From assembly GCA_027704905.1 (NCBI GenBank), contig CM051005.1, positions 30,700,505 through 30,764,504 on the forward strand: a stretch of DNA of 64,000 bases, read 5' to 3'. The notes beneath the pieces are model-generated. The model was not told where the DNA came from, searched no databases, and saw only the letters and a program-made list of their open reading frames with translations. Position numbers and translations under genes: made by a program. Positions within the stretch are counted from its first letter, which is position 1; every line of letters begins with the position of its first letter. This DNA is from Muraenolepis orangiensis. Its lineage: Eukaryota; Chordata; Actinopteri; Gadiformes; Muraenolepididae. Below are positions 32,065 to 44,765 of the stretch, piece by piece.

Positions 32065-32666
32065 TGTATCACAAGTAAAGTTCATCATGGCATACTCAGT
32101 GTATTGGGAGGTATTCCCATCATATATAGAGTGCTATTGCAGTGCACCATCCACCATCCTAAATGAGCCCCTTTCCAATGCCCTAGTTAAAATCGGTCTA
32201 CCATCACAGGTAGACCGGCATTTGTCACCAGGGCATTTATAATGAAGGACTTTTCCACTTCTAAGTCAGTAACAAATCTCTTTCTACACATCTTGATATC
32301 CTCTATTGTATTTACGTGTGCACTGCAGAGCATCCCAAACTGAAGCTGTACGTTGAGGAGGTATAAGATGGTTCAATACGGGGCTGACATTTGTTCAAAG
32401 TTAGAAGAATGGCAATCTCATATCATTCTCATTTCAATAACCCCACATATACAAATGAACCAACGTGTTGCTTTTATGAAGCCTCTGATTCAATGTGTGC
32501 TAAAATAATGAACCAATTAAATCAAAACAGGTGGACCCCCTGCTGCCCCTTAACCCAATTATCAATCATGGCAAGAGATATGCAGACAGATGCATTGTTG
32601 TTCCAGCAAACAAACACATATCTTGTGTACAATACAACAGAGGCTATGTTTGTGTGTGTGTGTGCT
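32065..32666. other. No recognised gene
   Basis: Only short open frames. A small inverted repeat, cggtctaccatcac / aggtagaccgg, sits at 32193-32220. Confidence 0.45.
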
Positions 32667-32924
32667 GAGTCAAGTCAAGTCAAGTCAAGTTTATTGTCAC
32701 TTCACAGTTTACACAAGTATAAAGCAGTGATGTGAAAATCGTATGTGCAATACCCGACGACAGACAGCAGTTATAAAAATAAGATAAAAATTGATAAAAT
32801 AGAATAAAAATAGAATAATAAAAATGCAATTTATAAAATGCTAAATATCGGCACAGAAAAGAGCAATATGTATATATAAATCAATGTAATAAAATATACA
32901 TTGTTATATGCTATACGCCCTTGT

Positions 32925-33866
32925 TCAGCAGCCTGATGGCCTTACTGTGGAAGCTATCTCTAAACCTATTTGTACGGCACTTGACACTGCGGTATCGCCT
33001 GCCTGACGGTAACAGTGAGTACAGTTCGTGGCTGGGGTGGGCATTGTCTTTATGATGCGTTTGGCTTTGGCCACGCACCGCTGATTGTATACATCCAGGA
33101 GGGAGGGGAGCTCACCTCCAACGATATACTGGGCCGTCCGCACCACCCTTTGAAGCGCCCTGCGCTCGAGTGCGGTGCAGTTCCCGTACCAGGCGGTGAT
33201 ACACCCTGTAAGAACACTCTCGATGGTGCCGTTATAGAATGTTCTCAGGATGCGGGGGCCCTTGCTGAATTTCTTCAGATGCCTGAGGAAATAAAGGCGT
33301 TGTTGGGCCCTTTTCACCACGTGTGTGGTGTGCGTGGACCATGTGAGGTCCTCGGAGATGTGCACGCCGAGGAACTTGAAGCTGCTGACCCTCTCTACTG
33401 CAACGCCGTCGATGGAGATAGGGCTGTGCTCTCCCCTCTGCTTCCTGAAGTCCACGATCAGCTCCTTGGTCTTCTTGATGTTGAGGGCGAGGCTGTTCTC
33501 CTGGCACCACTGCTCCAGCGATCCGACCTCCTCCCTGTAGGCTGTCTCGTCGTCGCCGGCGATCAGGCCCATCACTGTCGTGTCGTCAGCAAACTTGATG
33601 ATGACGTTGGAGCTTTGCATAGCCATGCAGTCGTGGGTGTAGAGGGAGTAGAGTAGAGGGTTCAGCACGCATCCCTGGGGGGCTTCCGTGTTGAGGGTCA
33701 ATGGCTCTGATGTGGTGTTGCCCATCCTCACCACCTGGCGGCGGTCCGACAGGAGGTCCAGTATCCAGCTGCATGTGGATGGGGGCACGCCTAGACCTCT
33801 AAGCTTGGTATCGAGCTTGGCAGGAACTATTGTGTTGAACGCTGAGCTGTAGTCCACAAACAGCAT
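32925..33866 (-). CDS. LINE reverse transcriptase, palm to C-terminus
   Basis: An open frame of 313 residues. FVDYSSAFNT (motif A aspartate at residue 5), APQGCVLNPLLYSLY (motif B, about 62-76) and KFADDTTVMG (catalytic FADD at 92-95) are all intact. FKFLGVHISEDLTWS and a thumb with YNGTIESVLTGCITAWYGN and LQRVVRTAQYIVGGELPSL follow. The last ~35 residues look shifted relative to the 28.3-kb copy (after RIIK). Upstream residues are in another frame (33867-34187). It is enzymatically plausible only in part, since the finger region is separated by a frameshift. Confidence 0.85.
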   Translation of the reverse strand: MLFVDYSSAFNTIVPAKLDTKLRGLGVPPSTCSWILDLLSDRRQVVRMGNTTSEPLTLNTEAPQGCVLNPLLYSLYTHDCMAMQSSNVIIKFADDTTVMGLIAGDDETAYREEVGSLEQWCQENSLALNIKKTKELIVDFRKQRGEHSPISIDGVAVERVSSFKFLGVHISEDLTWSTHTTHVVKRAQQRLYFLRHLKKFSKGPRILRTFYNGTIESVLTGCITAWYGNCTALERRALQRVVRTAQYIVGGELPSLLDVYNQRCVAKAKRIIKTMPTPATNCTHCYRQAGDTAVSSAVQIGLEIASTVRPSGC

Positions 33867-34187
33867 TCACACATAACAGTTTTTTCCCTCCAGATGGGAA
33901 AGGGCAGTGTGGAGGGCCATGGCAATTGCGTCGTCCGTGGATCTATTTTGACGATATGCAAATTGCCATGGGTCCAGCTTGGCAGGTAACACGGAGCAAA
34001 TAAAGTCCTTGACCAACCTCTCGAAGCATTTGCTGACAATCGAGGTGAGGGCTACAGGTCTATAGTCATTCAGGCATGTTACCTTGGGTTGTTTAGGGAC
34101 AGGCACGATAGTGGACATCTTGAAGACCACGGGGACAACAGCCTGGGACAGGGAGAGGTTGAAGATGTCTGCAAAGACTCCTGCCAA
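33867..34187 (-). pseudogene. LINE reverse transcriptase, finger region
   Basis: This 106-residue frame contains FKMSTIVPVPKQPKVTCLND, YRPVALTSIVSKCFERLV and DPWQFAYRQNRSTDDAI, the standard blocks before motif A. It joins the palm frame at 33866 through a frameshift. Upstream, the linker continues in the minus strand to about 34360 (DDIPGRVLRACADQLAGV-like segment). Confidence 0.8.
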
Positions 34188-34374
34188 CTGGTCTGCGCAT
34201 GCTCTGAGGACGCGGCCCGGGATGTCGTCGGGGCCTGCCGCCTTACGGATGTTCAGCCGCTTGAAGGTGCGGTGTACATCCGCCTCCGAGATGCTCAGCA
34301 GGCTGGTCTCCTCAGTCGGCGCTGGCTTCGGCGGGCTGCCGTTTACGTCGAACCGAGGAGTAGCTGGATAGAGC

Positions 34375-34815
34375 GGTGGTCTGATTTGCCGAACGGTGGG
34401 CGGAGGAGGGCCTTGTAGCCATCACCGAAGGGGGTGTAGCAGTGGTCGAGGATCCGCTCGCCCCGTGTGTTGCTTGTTATGTGTTGGTCCTCAGGTTCTC
34501 CTTGTTGAAGTCCCCTGCCACGATGAGAGCAGCCTCATGTGCCGACTCCTGTTCGCTGATAGCCCCATACAGTTCCTTCAGTGCTGTGTCCGTGTTGGCT
34601 TGTGGGGGAATGTAAACAGCGGTCACGGTTACCGCTGTAAACTCCCGAGGTAGCCAGTGTGGACGGCACATAAGCATCAGGTACTCCAGGTCCGGGGAAC
34701 AGAAAGACTTGAGCCCCCCTCCGCGATCGTTACCGGAGAGAGCCTTTGTTCTTTCCGCCCGGTGGACGGAAAATCCCATCGGCTCGATAGCTGCGTCGGT
34801 AACCCCCTCCGACAT
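34375..34815 (-). pseudogene. LINE endonuclease fragment
   Basis: The minus frame includes LKSFCSPDLEYLMLMCRP, REFTAVTVTAVYIPPQANTD, TALKELYGAISEQESAHEAA and LIVAGDFNKENL, with the GDFN motif intact. A frameshift follows, then the FGKSDH-type end near 34390. Compared with 20890-21470 it has lost the LPKFYHNI part. Confidence 0.8.
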
Positions 34816-34820
34816 CCATG

Positions 34821-35269
34821 TCTCCGTAAGGAAGATTGTCCTTAGTTTCCCGGTGGAATTGAATACGAGCCTGTAGCTCGTTTAGTTTGGAGTCAGAAGA
34901 GTAAGGAGAGCAGAAGAGAATAGTATGCCTTTCTCATGTGTCTGATAATCAATGTCAGGTCTTAACCCCGCTGCCCTCCTGGCCTCCGCTGGTGGGAGAG
35001 GTGGCGTCATCTCTCTCCCAATGGGGTGTTGTGGAGAGTATATCCTTCGCCCTTCTCAGGGCTTTATGATTATAGGGGCCATCCAATATTGGTACGCTTG
35101 TTAAATCTACAAATTGGCTTTGTCCTAAATGATTCACAGTCTGACCATTTAAATCCATGTTTGTAAATACAAACAATAAGAATTGCGTGGAAAGAACCTG
35201 TATGGCAGCAAATGAACTTTCTTAATCAGAAGAAGAGTAGAGGGAAAGGGAATTCAAGTACAGCCCAAA
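34821..35269. other. Unresolved LINE flank, nothing further recognised
   Basis: The first ~60 bp may still be LINE 5' sequence. The rest has no recognisable content. Confidence 0.4.
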
Positions 35270-35275
35270 GATGGA

Positions 35276-35402
35276 TCCATCCACTCATCTAACCATTCAT
35301 TCACTTATCTACCCCTTCATCCACTCATCTACCCCTTCATGCACTCATCATCCCCTTCATCCACTCTTCTACCCCTTCATGCACTCATCATCCCCTTCAT
35401 CT
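35276..35402. repeat. 20-bp minisatellite, first block
   Basis: Units of catccactcatctacccctt with variants (gcactcatcatcccctt). About six copies. Confidence 0.92.
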
Positions 35403-35844
35403 AACTTTCTTAAATTAACCTTCTTTCTTCACATTGAGGGGAGCTGTCCATATTTCCTTGCTGACCTTCCTCTGGGAGAAATTTAACCATCACCCTGAAC
35501 ACACACCTCTTCCTTCAAGGAAAAATGAATCTTCCTTTTCCCTTCCTTGAAGAGTGTTGTTACGTGCTGTAAACCTACTGAGTGACAGGCGTGGGGCGTC
35601 GGCTCTACAGAGGGAGAGACGCAAGGCGCTGTGATGCAACCCAAAGAGCGTGACCTATTTGAACTCAACCATGTGTTGTGAGATGTCGTAAGACGCTGTA
35701 ACGCTGCTGCTGTCAAAAGACTCCAAACTTTCATACAAGCAAGAACAAATGAAAACACATAACACAAACATAGGCAAAATATGCTTCATGTGTTTCTTTT
35801 GTTCTCAAGGAACACAGAAGAAGATTAGAGGGAAGGGGAACCCC
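35403..35844. other. Spacer between two minisatellite blocks
   Basis: A single-copy-looking stretch without a recognised gene. Its right edge (agaagaagattagaggga) resembles the left flank of the first block (agaagaagagtagaggga at 35228). Confidence 0.55.
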
Positions 35845-36305
35845 TTCATGCATTAATCTACCCCTTCATCCACTCATCTACCCCTTCAACCACTCATCTA
35901 CCCCTTCATCCCTTCATCCACTCATCTACCCCTTAATCCACTCATCTACCCCTTCATCCACTCATCTACCCCTTAATCCCCTCATCTACCCTTTCATCCA
36001 CTCATCTACCCCTTCATCCACTCATCTACCCCTTCATCCACTCAACTACCCCTTCATGCACTCATCATCCCCTTCATCCACTCATCTACCCCTTCATCCA
36101 CTCATCTACCCCTTCATGCACTCATCATCCCCTTCATCCACTCATCCACTCATCTACCCCTTCATCCACTCATCTACTCCTCCATCCACTGATCGACCCC
36201 TTCATCCACTCTCTTCATCCACTCATCTACTCATCGACCCCTTCATCCACTCATCTACTCCTTCATCCACTCATCTACTCATTCATGCATCTATCCATCC
36301 ACCCC
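35845..36305. repeat. 20-bp minisatellite, second block
   Basis: About 22 copies of catccactcatctacccctt with substitutions and some shortened units. Confidence 0.95.
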
Positions 36306-36723
36306 TTCCCCTTTTCCTCACCATGCAATTGTATTTGTGGTATAGAGGAGCGCATTCAAACATGTCGAAGAAAACGTTAACCCTCAGTGTACATCTGTAG
36401 CCGTGTGTCTTGCTGGGTTTGTGGATGTAAAGAACAGGTTTCTTGCTTAAACAAAAGCAACATTCATTTTTAACACTGAGTTATGCTAAATGTCCTGGTT
36501 CTTTATCGGCTTACAACTTCAGCCCGTGTGCCAATGCAAAGCAGTCTTTATATTCCATTCATGTGACTTGACTTATCTGCACACGTCCTCAAAGTGTGCT
36601 CCAGATGTATGGCCCTTATGGGCAATTTCACCCCCTTAGGCAATTGATGGCGTGTCTCTTCCTATCTTTAAAGGCCACAGTCTTCAGCTTCTTCTTCCAA
36701 CATCTTTATGTATATTGGCCTGG

Positions 36724-36754
<31 letters not shown>

Positions 36755-37354
36755 TTCTCAATGCTTATCTTTCTACATCAGCATCATGAATACAGTGCAG
36801 TAACTGTGATGAGTCCAGAAAGTCCAGCAAAGTATGTAAGTGTAATGTTGCGTAATTGATGTGGTGGAAGCTATTTGATGAAAAGCAGCTGTAGCAGTCC
36901 CTCGAATAAAACAGAGTCTTTGACTGATGTTGACCATTTATTTTCCGTTCCTTCAGAATGATATAACACCGTAAGAACTGTGGTACATAAAGTAGAAAAG
37001 GGGGGGGGGTAATTAGAACATATTCTCCGTAACATTCTCCATCACTTAACACACACGTTAGCTACCGAGAAGCTCTAAGCTAGGCAAAACACATTAGCTA
37101 CAACACAGAGCCAAACAACGGTTAGAAATGTGTTACACAAATTAAACAAATACATTTGTTAATGTTACAAATTGTTAAGTTATTATTGTTAAGTTCACAC
37201 CACATTAACATACCTTTTTGCTTCTTCGGGGGTTGCTATGATTAACACGAGAATCCTTATAAATATACTTATTCTAACTTTTCACGACTACTTTTTTCAC
37301 TCCAACGAAAGCCGGGAGCCAAACCGGATGTTAACCTTGCTAAGTTGCCGCACA
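36306..37354. other. No recognised gene; small TC/TA tract
   Basis: A (TC)n(TA)n tract lies at 36723-36753. Otherwise AT-rich sequence with short frames and no domain. Confidence 0.5.
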
Positions 37355-37473
37355 GAGCAAGGAAATGCTGAAGTTGAAAGGGGGACAGATGTGGACCCAC
37401 CAGATGTAGCCACAAAGATGGGAGTGTTTTAATCACACACACACACACTGACGTTTTGTCCACCTCAGATCCC
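37355..37473 (-). repeat. 119-bp dispersed repeat, inverted partner at 39746
   Basis: Nearly identical, in inverse orientation, to 39746-39864. It contains cagatgtggacccaccagat and atgggagtgttttaatcaca. The similarity ends sharply at both sides. Family unknown. Confidence 0.75.
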
Positions 37474-37874
37474 TTGGTGTGTTGACACACACCAAGCTTC
37501 CGTTTTTACAAAGTAAAAGTCACCATACTCAAAAGTTACTGGAAGTAAGAAAACACAGATAATTACACAGTATAACTAAAACATTGGAAATCTAAGTTCC
37601 TTTATAAAATTATAATTAGAAAACTGAATTGGATCCTTTACAGCAGCAATGCATTACTTAGAGATTAGTTGAATCTGTTTGTTTTCTCCTGTGGGTTTGC
37701 TGGGCAGACAGAATCAGTTCCATGACTGCCTACAGTGTTCATACTCACACAGTCCAAATGTCCCCACTCTACTGAGTGGCTTTCACAGGCAAACTCTTTA
37801 GTAACCTTAAAGCTGTGCACTGAGCAGCATGAACGTAATCCTTGTTTCTAAGGGTCAGGTTCTATGTGCCGGTT
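37474..37874. other. No recognised gene
   Basis: Nothing supportable beyond unique-looking DNA. Confidence 0.5.
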
Positions 37875-38230
37875 CTGCAGCCTCCGTACAAGGACTACCA
37901 GGTTCAAGGACAGTTTTTATCCACAGGCAGTGAACTGCTAGGAGTGCTGCCACTATCATAACATTGTCATCCATATAACATTACACTTTCATATACTATC
38001 ATACTTTTGCTGGACTTTATGGACTCATTACAGTTACTGAACTGTTCTGCACTGTACTGCACTGTTCTGATGATGCTGCTACACTACTGGCACTTTAAAA
38101 TGCCTTTAAAATGTTTTTTGCACAATTCCACAAATGTACATATTATCCATCAGGCAATGAGGACTAAGCATTCCATTGTAGTTGCACTTTATTTATTTGA
38201 TATTGTTCCATCAAACTACAACGTCATGTC
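37875..38230 (+). mobile_element. LINE 3' UTR fragment (IIGCALP family), sense
   Basis: The plus strand carries the end of the reverse-transcriptase frame (RTTRFKDSFYPQAV) and a 3' UTR with attccattgtagttgcactt. It is like the 52.5-kb copy and the antisense copy at 40740. Only the last few hundred bases are present. Confidence 0.65.
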
Positions 38231-38375
38231 ATGAATGGCAGTTTGTGCCGTTTGTGTCGTAGTCATCACATTTAGTTACAAGTAAACAGAAAAGTTGGAC
38301 CTTTGGCATCCCATGAGTTTCAATTGAAAATGTGCAAATTAATTTCTAAGGGACACAATTTGCAGGACGCTCATA

Positions 38376-39745
<1,370 letters not shown>

Positions 39746-39864
39746 GGGATCTGAGGTGGACAAAAAGTCAGTGTGTGGGTGTGTGATTAAAACACTCCCA
39801 TCTTTGTGGCTACATCTGGTGGGTCCACATCTGTCCCCCTTTCAACTTCAGCATTTCCTTGCTC
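39746..39864 (+). repeat. 119-bp dispersed repeat, inverted partner at 37355
   Basis: Partner of the minus copy at 37355-37473. The differences I see are a few substitutions (for example aaaagt against aaacgt). Confidence 0.75.
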
Positions 39865-40436
39865 TTTTGCTGCCAAAAGCTGAAAAATAGAGGCAACAAG
39901 GCAAAGACAGGAAGCCTGGAACTGTACACGCTGTTGTGTTGTGATTTGTATTGAATGACTCATATATCATCTCTTGGCATATTCTGATTCTCTGATTCTG
40001 ATTCTGCGAGCTACACAGTGGTCTTCTTCTGTCTCCGGCTGGAGGTTCAGTATGTATGAAGAAGCACAGAAGCCTTCCCTGCCGTCCCGGGGTGAGTGGA
40101 AAGCAGCGGCCGCTGTGCTCCAGGCCAGACACATCCACATTTCAGCGTCTCTTTGATCTTTCGTCATCTCTTCCCACTCTTTTATGTTCTTCTTTTCTCA
40201 GAGCATCAATGAGTGATGCCATGTGCTTATTCTTACAGAATCTGCTAGAATAACCTTGTGGTAGTGGTTATTCTACTTGTTGCCAACATGTCGGACGTCA
40301 CAGATTGTACCTTGCATTTTGCCCCCAACTCCTTTTCAGTCTAGAATATTGAATGACATCATGTAGTCCCCTTGTAACAGAGGTTGGTACCTGTATCTTT
40401 CTATCTGTGTTTAGAAACAGCCGGCTCATTGTACAC
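39865..40436. other. No recognised gene
   Basis: Short overlapping frames on both strands, no domain. Confidence 0.45.
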
Positions 40437-40608
40437 TCACACACACACACAAGCACACATACACAAACACACACAACACACACACACACACACACATACA
40501 CAACACACACACACAACACACACACAAACACACACACACACACACACAAGCAAACACACAAACACACATACACACACACACACACACACATACACGCACA
40601 TACACACT
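40437..40608. repeat. (CA)n microsatellite, imperfect
   Basis: CA repeats with frequent aa, ta and g interruptions. Confidence 0.93.
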
Positions 40609-40739
40609 GCAGTTTACATCGATACCATAAAAATCTAAATAATATGTACAATAAAATAAACAAAAAAAGAGCAGCAAAGTGACTGTTAAATGTACATTTC
40701 CATGTATTGAATGTTCATGTTTTTCAATTTTTTTTGTGA

Positions 40740-41010
40740 AAGTGGCAGCACTCCTAGCAGTTCAGTAGGCGCACTGCCTGTGGATAAAAACTATCCTTAA
40801 ACCTGGTAGTCCTTGACGGTAGGGGGGAGAAGAGATGGAGCCCAGGGTGGTTGCAGTCCTTTATGATGGACATGGCCTTCTTACGAAATCTGTTCCTACA
40901 GATCTCCTCAATGCATGGAAGTGCACACCCGATGATCTTCTCTGCCATCCTCACGACCCTCTGGATGGCTTTCTTGTCCTGTGCAGTGGTGTTGCCGTAC
41001 CACAAGGAGC
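40740..41010 (-). mobile_element. LINE reverse transcriptase C-terminus (IIGCALP family), minus
   Basis: The minus frame encodes WYGNTTAQDKKAIQRVVRMA, EKIIGCALPCIEEICRNRF, KKAMSIIKDCNHPGLHLF and TTRFKDSFYPQAVRLLNC to its natural stop. The copy is 5'-truncated at about 41010, directly at the 10-bp tandem array. Confidence 0.82.
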
Positions 41011-41013
41011 AGA

Positions 41014-41312
41014 GAATACTAGAGAAGAGGAGAAAAGGAGACTAGAGGAGACTGGAGGAGACAAGAGGAGACTGGAGGAGACTAGAGCAGAGGAGACTAG
41101 AGGAGACTAGAGGAGACTAGAGGAGACTAGAGGAGACTTGTGAAGACTAGAGGAGACTAGAGGAGACTCAAGGAGACTAGAGGAGAGGAGACTATAGGAG
41201 ACTAGAGGAGACTCAAGGAGACTAGAGGAGAGGAGACTAGAGGAGACTTGAGGAGACTAGAGGAGACTAGAGGAGAGGAGACTAGAGTAGACAAGAGGAG
41301 ACAAGAGGAGGT
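41014..41312. repeat. 10-bp tandem repeat (gagactagag)n
   Basis: About 28 units of a purine-rich decamer with variants (gactcaag, gacttgag) and occasional gaggaga insertions. Confidence 0.94.
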
Positions 41313-41363
41313 GGCTTCTTACTCCTCATTGTGTTGCAATGATCATGACACAAAGTGCACACA

Positions 41364-42109
<746 letters not shown>

Positions 42110-42665
42110 AGCTCTCTTAGCCAGCTCTTGTTCAGCTCCCGCAGTTTATTTAGTTTACGTCTTTTTTTCGCACTTTTCTGTATATTTTAGTAACTTATAG
42201 GACTATAGCAAGTCACCATGTGTGTTATCACATATGATCGCCAAACACTCTTGGAATTACAGAACAATACAACTACAGACAACGCATCAAAGCACTGGGA
42301 CTTACCTGTGGAGACCCTGCGGGACAAAGGAGAGCGGGGGAGGGGAGCCACCAAGCCCCGGGGGGCAACAACAAACGCGCCCGCAGGAGAGGGTCCCGTG
42401 GCGGCCTACTGGTTAGGACACACCGGAGGCGATGGAAACCAGCCCTACCGAGCATTCCCCTCGCCAACGTCCAATCTCTCGCAAACAAGTCCGATGACCT
42501 GAACTGTCATATCGCCTCGCAGCGGGACATCAGGGAGTGTTGTACCACGAAGCAGTACAACCACCGGGATTCTCCTTGTTTCGGACCGACAGAACAGCTG
42601 AGTCCACGGGGATGAACAAAGGTGGGGGGTATGCTGCTTGATGAACAACAGCTGGTGTACGGACG
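42110..42665 (+). mobile_element. LINE 5' UTR and ORF2 start, sense
   Basis: The 5' part has the cagtttatttagttta stretch shared with 55390. The frame from 42218 opens MCVITYDRQTLLE as in the antisense copy at 14990 and runs to the beginning of the endonuclease (ASQRDIRE-like near 42520, CFGPTEQLSPRG). It breaks off at about 42665 before the array of atcttatc repeats. A 3'-truncated LINE is unusual and indicates a later deletion. Confidence 0.75.
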
Positions 42666-42714
42666 TTCAGGTGCTTTCTCAACATTGCTAATCTAATCTG
42701 GAATTAATGACAAT

Positions 42715-43272
42715 CATCATAACTTATCTTCTCTCATATTTTGTTATCATAGCTTTACTCATCTTAGCTCATCATCATTTATCAAAACGTATCCTATATT
42801 AGTTCATTTAAACTTATCTCATCTTATCTTATCATAACTAGGGCTGTCAAAGTTAACGCGTTAATCTCGAGACTTTAGAGCATAAATCCCCTTATCGTGT
42901 CTCATCTTATCCTCTCATATTTGATGTTCTATTATCTTATCATAACATAAATCTCATCCTACTTTAGCAAGACTTATCTCACCTTAGCTTATTATAACTT
43001 ATTTTATCTTTTCTTATCTTAATTTATCATGTTATCTCATCATACCTTAGCATCACTTAGCGCTTCGTAGGGCATCATAACTTATGTTATATTGGTTTAT
43101 CATAACTTATCTCATCATATCCTAGCATTACTTATCTCATCTTTTCTATCTTTTTTTTAATCTTTTCTCATATTTTCTTATCATAGCTTTACTCATCTTA
43201 GCTCATCATAATTTCTCAAAACTTATCCTATATTAGTTCATTTAAACTTATCTCATCTTATGTTATCATAAC
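42715..43272. repeat. Degenerate (cttatctcatcataa)n array, left part
   Basis: AT-rich sequence made of cttatctcatc, tcataacttat and cttagctcatc phrases. A ~135-bp segment at 42730-42866 recurs at 43165-43299, so part of the array is tandemly duplicated with a ~433-bp offset. Confidence 0.8.
42839..42867 (+). mobile_element. Duplicated hAT terminus (29 bp)
   Basis: tagggctgtcaaagttaacg plus cgttaa matches the left end of the hAT at 43273 and is preceded by the same atcataac. It is not followed by transposon sequence. It arose by duplication of array plus transposon end. Confidence 0.75.
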
Positions 43273-43378
43273 TAGGGCTGTCAAAGTTAACGCGTTAACG
43301 CAACCAACAGGATGACTGAGGAGACGCCCCGCGGAGCGCTGGGCAGAACATTTAACTTTAACACATTGTGCGCGCAAT

Positions 43379-43663
43379 ATGATTGCGGCAGCAAAGAAAC
43401 CTCCTTATGAGCATATGCCCTGTATAGTGTACATTATACAGTGGGCCGTTGCTGTCTCCCTCCGCGACTGTGGATTTGATGGTGCTTTAGCAAAGTGCCG
43501 TCAAATTGTTTCACATTTCAAACACAGTCCTGCAAACACAGCAGAGCTGAAAGTCCAGCAAGCCTTCAATGTAATTTTACAGCACTTTGTTATTCTGTTT
43601 CTTAAAGTGGTCTACTTGTTGCTGTCGCAAACTCAAACACACAAGGTAGTAGGACTCAAATGA
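43379..43663 (+). pseudogene. ZBED-like hAT transposase fragment
   Basis: The frame of 94 residues has IQWAVAVSLRDCGFDGALAK and CRQIVSHFKHSPANTAELKV plus QQA. The last part is a hallmark of ZBED-type hAT transposases, where CRxLVxHFKHSxxxxxxLxxxQ precedes the DVxTRWNS segment. Here that segment is absent and the frame runs into unrelated sequence. The copy is non-functional. Confidence 0.8.
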
Positions 43664-43689
43664 ACGACCCCAGGAGACAGAGGTAAAGT

Positions 43690-43957
43690 ATGGGAAAAAA
43701 CTTTAAAACGTCCTCAGTATGAGGACTATCACAACTAACTATCACAAAAAATGGCATCAGAAAATATCAACAGAAAATCTGAATTTAAACATAAGGTAAC
43801 AAGGAACAGGTGGAATAATCAGGGGCGGGGCTGACGAGGGCACTCACACACCTGGGATAGGGAGTCAAGGGACCTGGAATGAGACACACAAGATGAGTAC
43901 CAAAATAAAACAGGAAGTGGGAGACAAGACAAAAATGACTTAACAAAACATGAAACA
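43690..43957 (-). mobile_element. LTR fragment (gypsy-like), minus, inside the hAT
   Basis: Shares ctcagtatgagga and, over its right part, agggagtcaagggacctgg and gagtaccaaaataaaacagg with 57966-58317. On the minus strand it begins tgtttcatgttttgtt. The left boundary and target duplication were not resolved. Confidence 0.6.
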
Positions 43958-44273
43958 TGACTAGACTATCATTTCTGACGAGACACAACAGTTGCAACAT
44001 TCATTTGCATGAGATGTTTCATTGCAAAAATGTACAGGCAAGCTGTTTATGTTCACTTTATTGCAGACATTATTTTGTAACATATTATTTATGCAGTTGT
44101 CTGCTTAATAACCCCTAACTTGCTTAAGTCCTGACATTAATAGCTCTTAGCATGTTGTATATTCTAGCAAGTGTATATCCTTAATGTTGATAACACGCTC
44201 TTATCACAGCTACTTAAGCAGGTGACCTGGCAGTACGAAATTGTGTTATTCATCTTGTTAATATGAATACTTG

Positions 44274-44352
44274 TGAACTGCACCTTGTAATTCGCTTTGG
44301 ATAAAAGCATCTGCCAAATGTCCTAAATGTAAATGTAAATGTAAATGTAATA
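44274..44352 (+). mobile_element. SINE/L2-type 3' tail
   Basis: The phrase cgctttggataaaagcatct plus gccaaatg followed by (taaatg)n is the common 3' end of fish SINE2/L2-group retroposons. Confidence 0.8.
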
Positions 44353-44631
44353 TTAAAACACAGTCTAACTCCCTTAGACCTTTTTGCTCAGAAAAACTAA
44401 AGTAAAAAGTAAACAAATGAAAAATAACAAATAAAATAATAAAAATCTTGATCTCTAACTGCCTTTAGCATTTCATTCTTCCATACCTGCATTTGTTTTG
44501 CCACCCGCAAAAAAACAAAACTACAAGTAAATATGTTTATTACAAACTTGTGATTAATCTGATTAATCACATCATTTGATTGTGATTAATTAGATTAAAT
44601 ATTTTGATATATTGACAGCAATAATCATATC

Positions 44632-44765
44632 TTATCTAGTCTTATCTTATCATAACTTAGCTCATCTTAGCTCATCATAACTTATCTTATAATAACTTAG
44701 AACTTTTCTCATCTTTGCCCATCATAACTTATCTCATCATATCTTATCATCTCATAATGTATATA
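44632..44765. repeat. Degenerate (cttatctcatcataa)n array, right part
   Basis: Same phrases as at 42715-43272, so the hAT at 43273-44623 split one array. Confidence 0.75.

Larger units (their letters stand above)
32667..34820 (-). mobile_element. LINE with pentamer tail, best-preserved copy
   Basis: Antisense LINE read from 34820 to 32667: endonuclease (34375-34820), an abrupt joint near 34370, the linker and reverse transcriptase (32925-34360), a 3' UTR, and a (ACTTG)n tail at 32669-32690. The joint between ISEQ/GDFN-type endonuclease and the linker lacks some sequence. The 3' end is shared with copies at 25440, 28262 and 55441. I place it in the L2/CR1/Rex part of the non-LTR elements by motif style. 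Confidence 0.9.
43273..44623 (+). mobile_element. hAT DNA transposon (ZBED-like transposase), defective
   Basis: The left end is TAGGGCTGTCAAAG and the right end, read inward, TATTGCTGTCAA (10 of 12 identical at the tips). Flanks are atcataac (43265-43272) and atcatatc (44624-44631), a 7/8 match for the 8-bp duplication. The plus frame at 43380-43570 encodes part of a hAT transposase. The inside also holds an antisense LTR fragment and a SINE/L2-type tail. Length 1351 bp, so most of the transposase is missing. Confidence 0.85.

Noticed and set aside
33015..33656. Plus-strand frame of 213 codons
   Set aside because: Antisense shadow of the LINE reverse transcriptase, which has all catalytic motifs on the minus strand.
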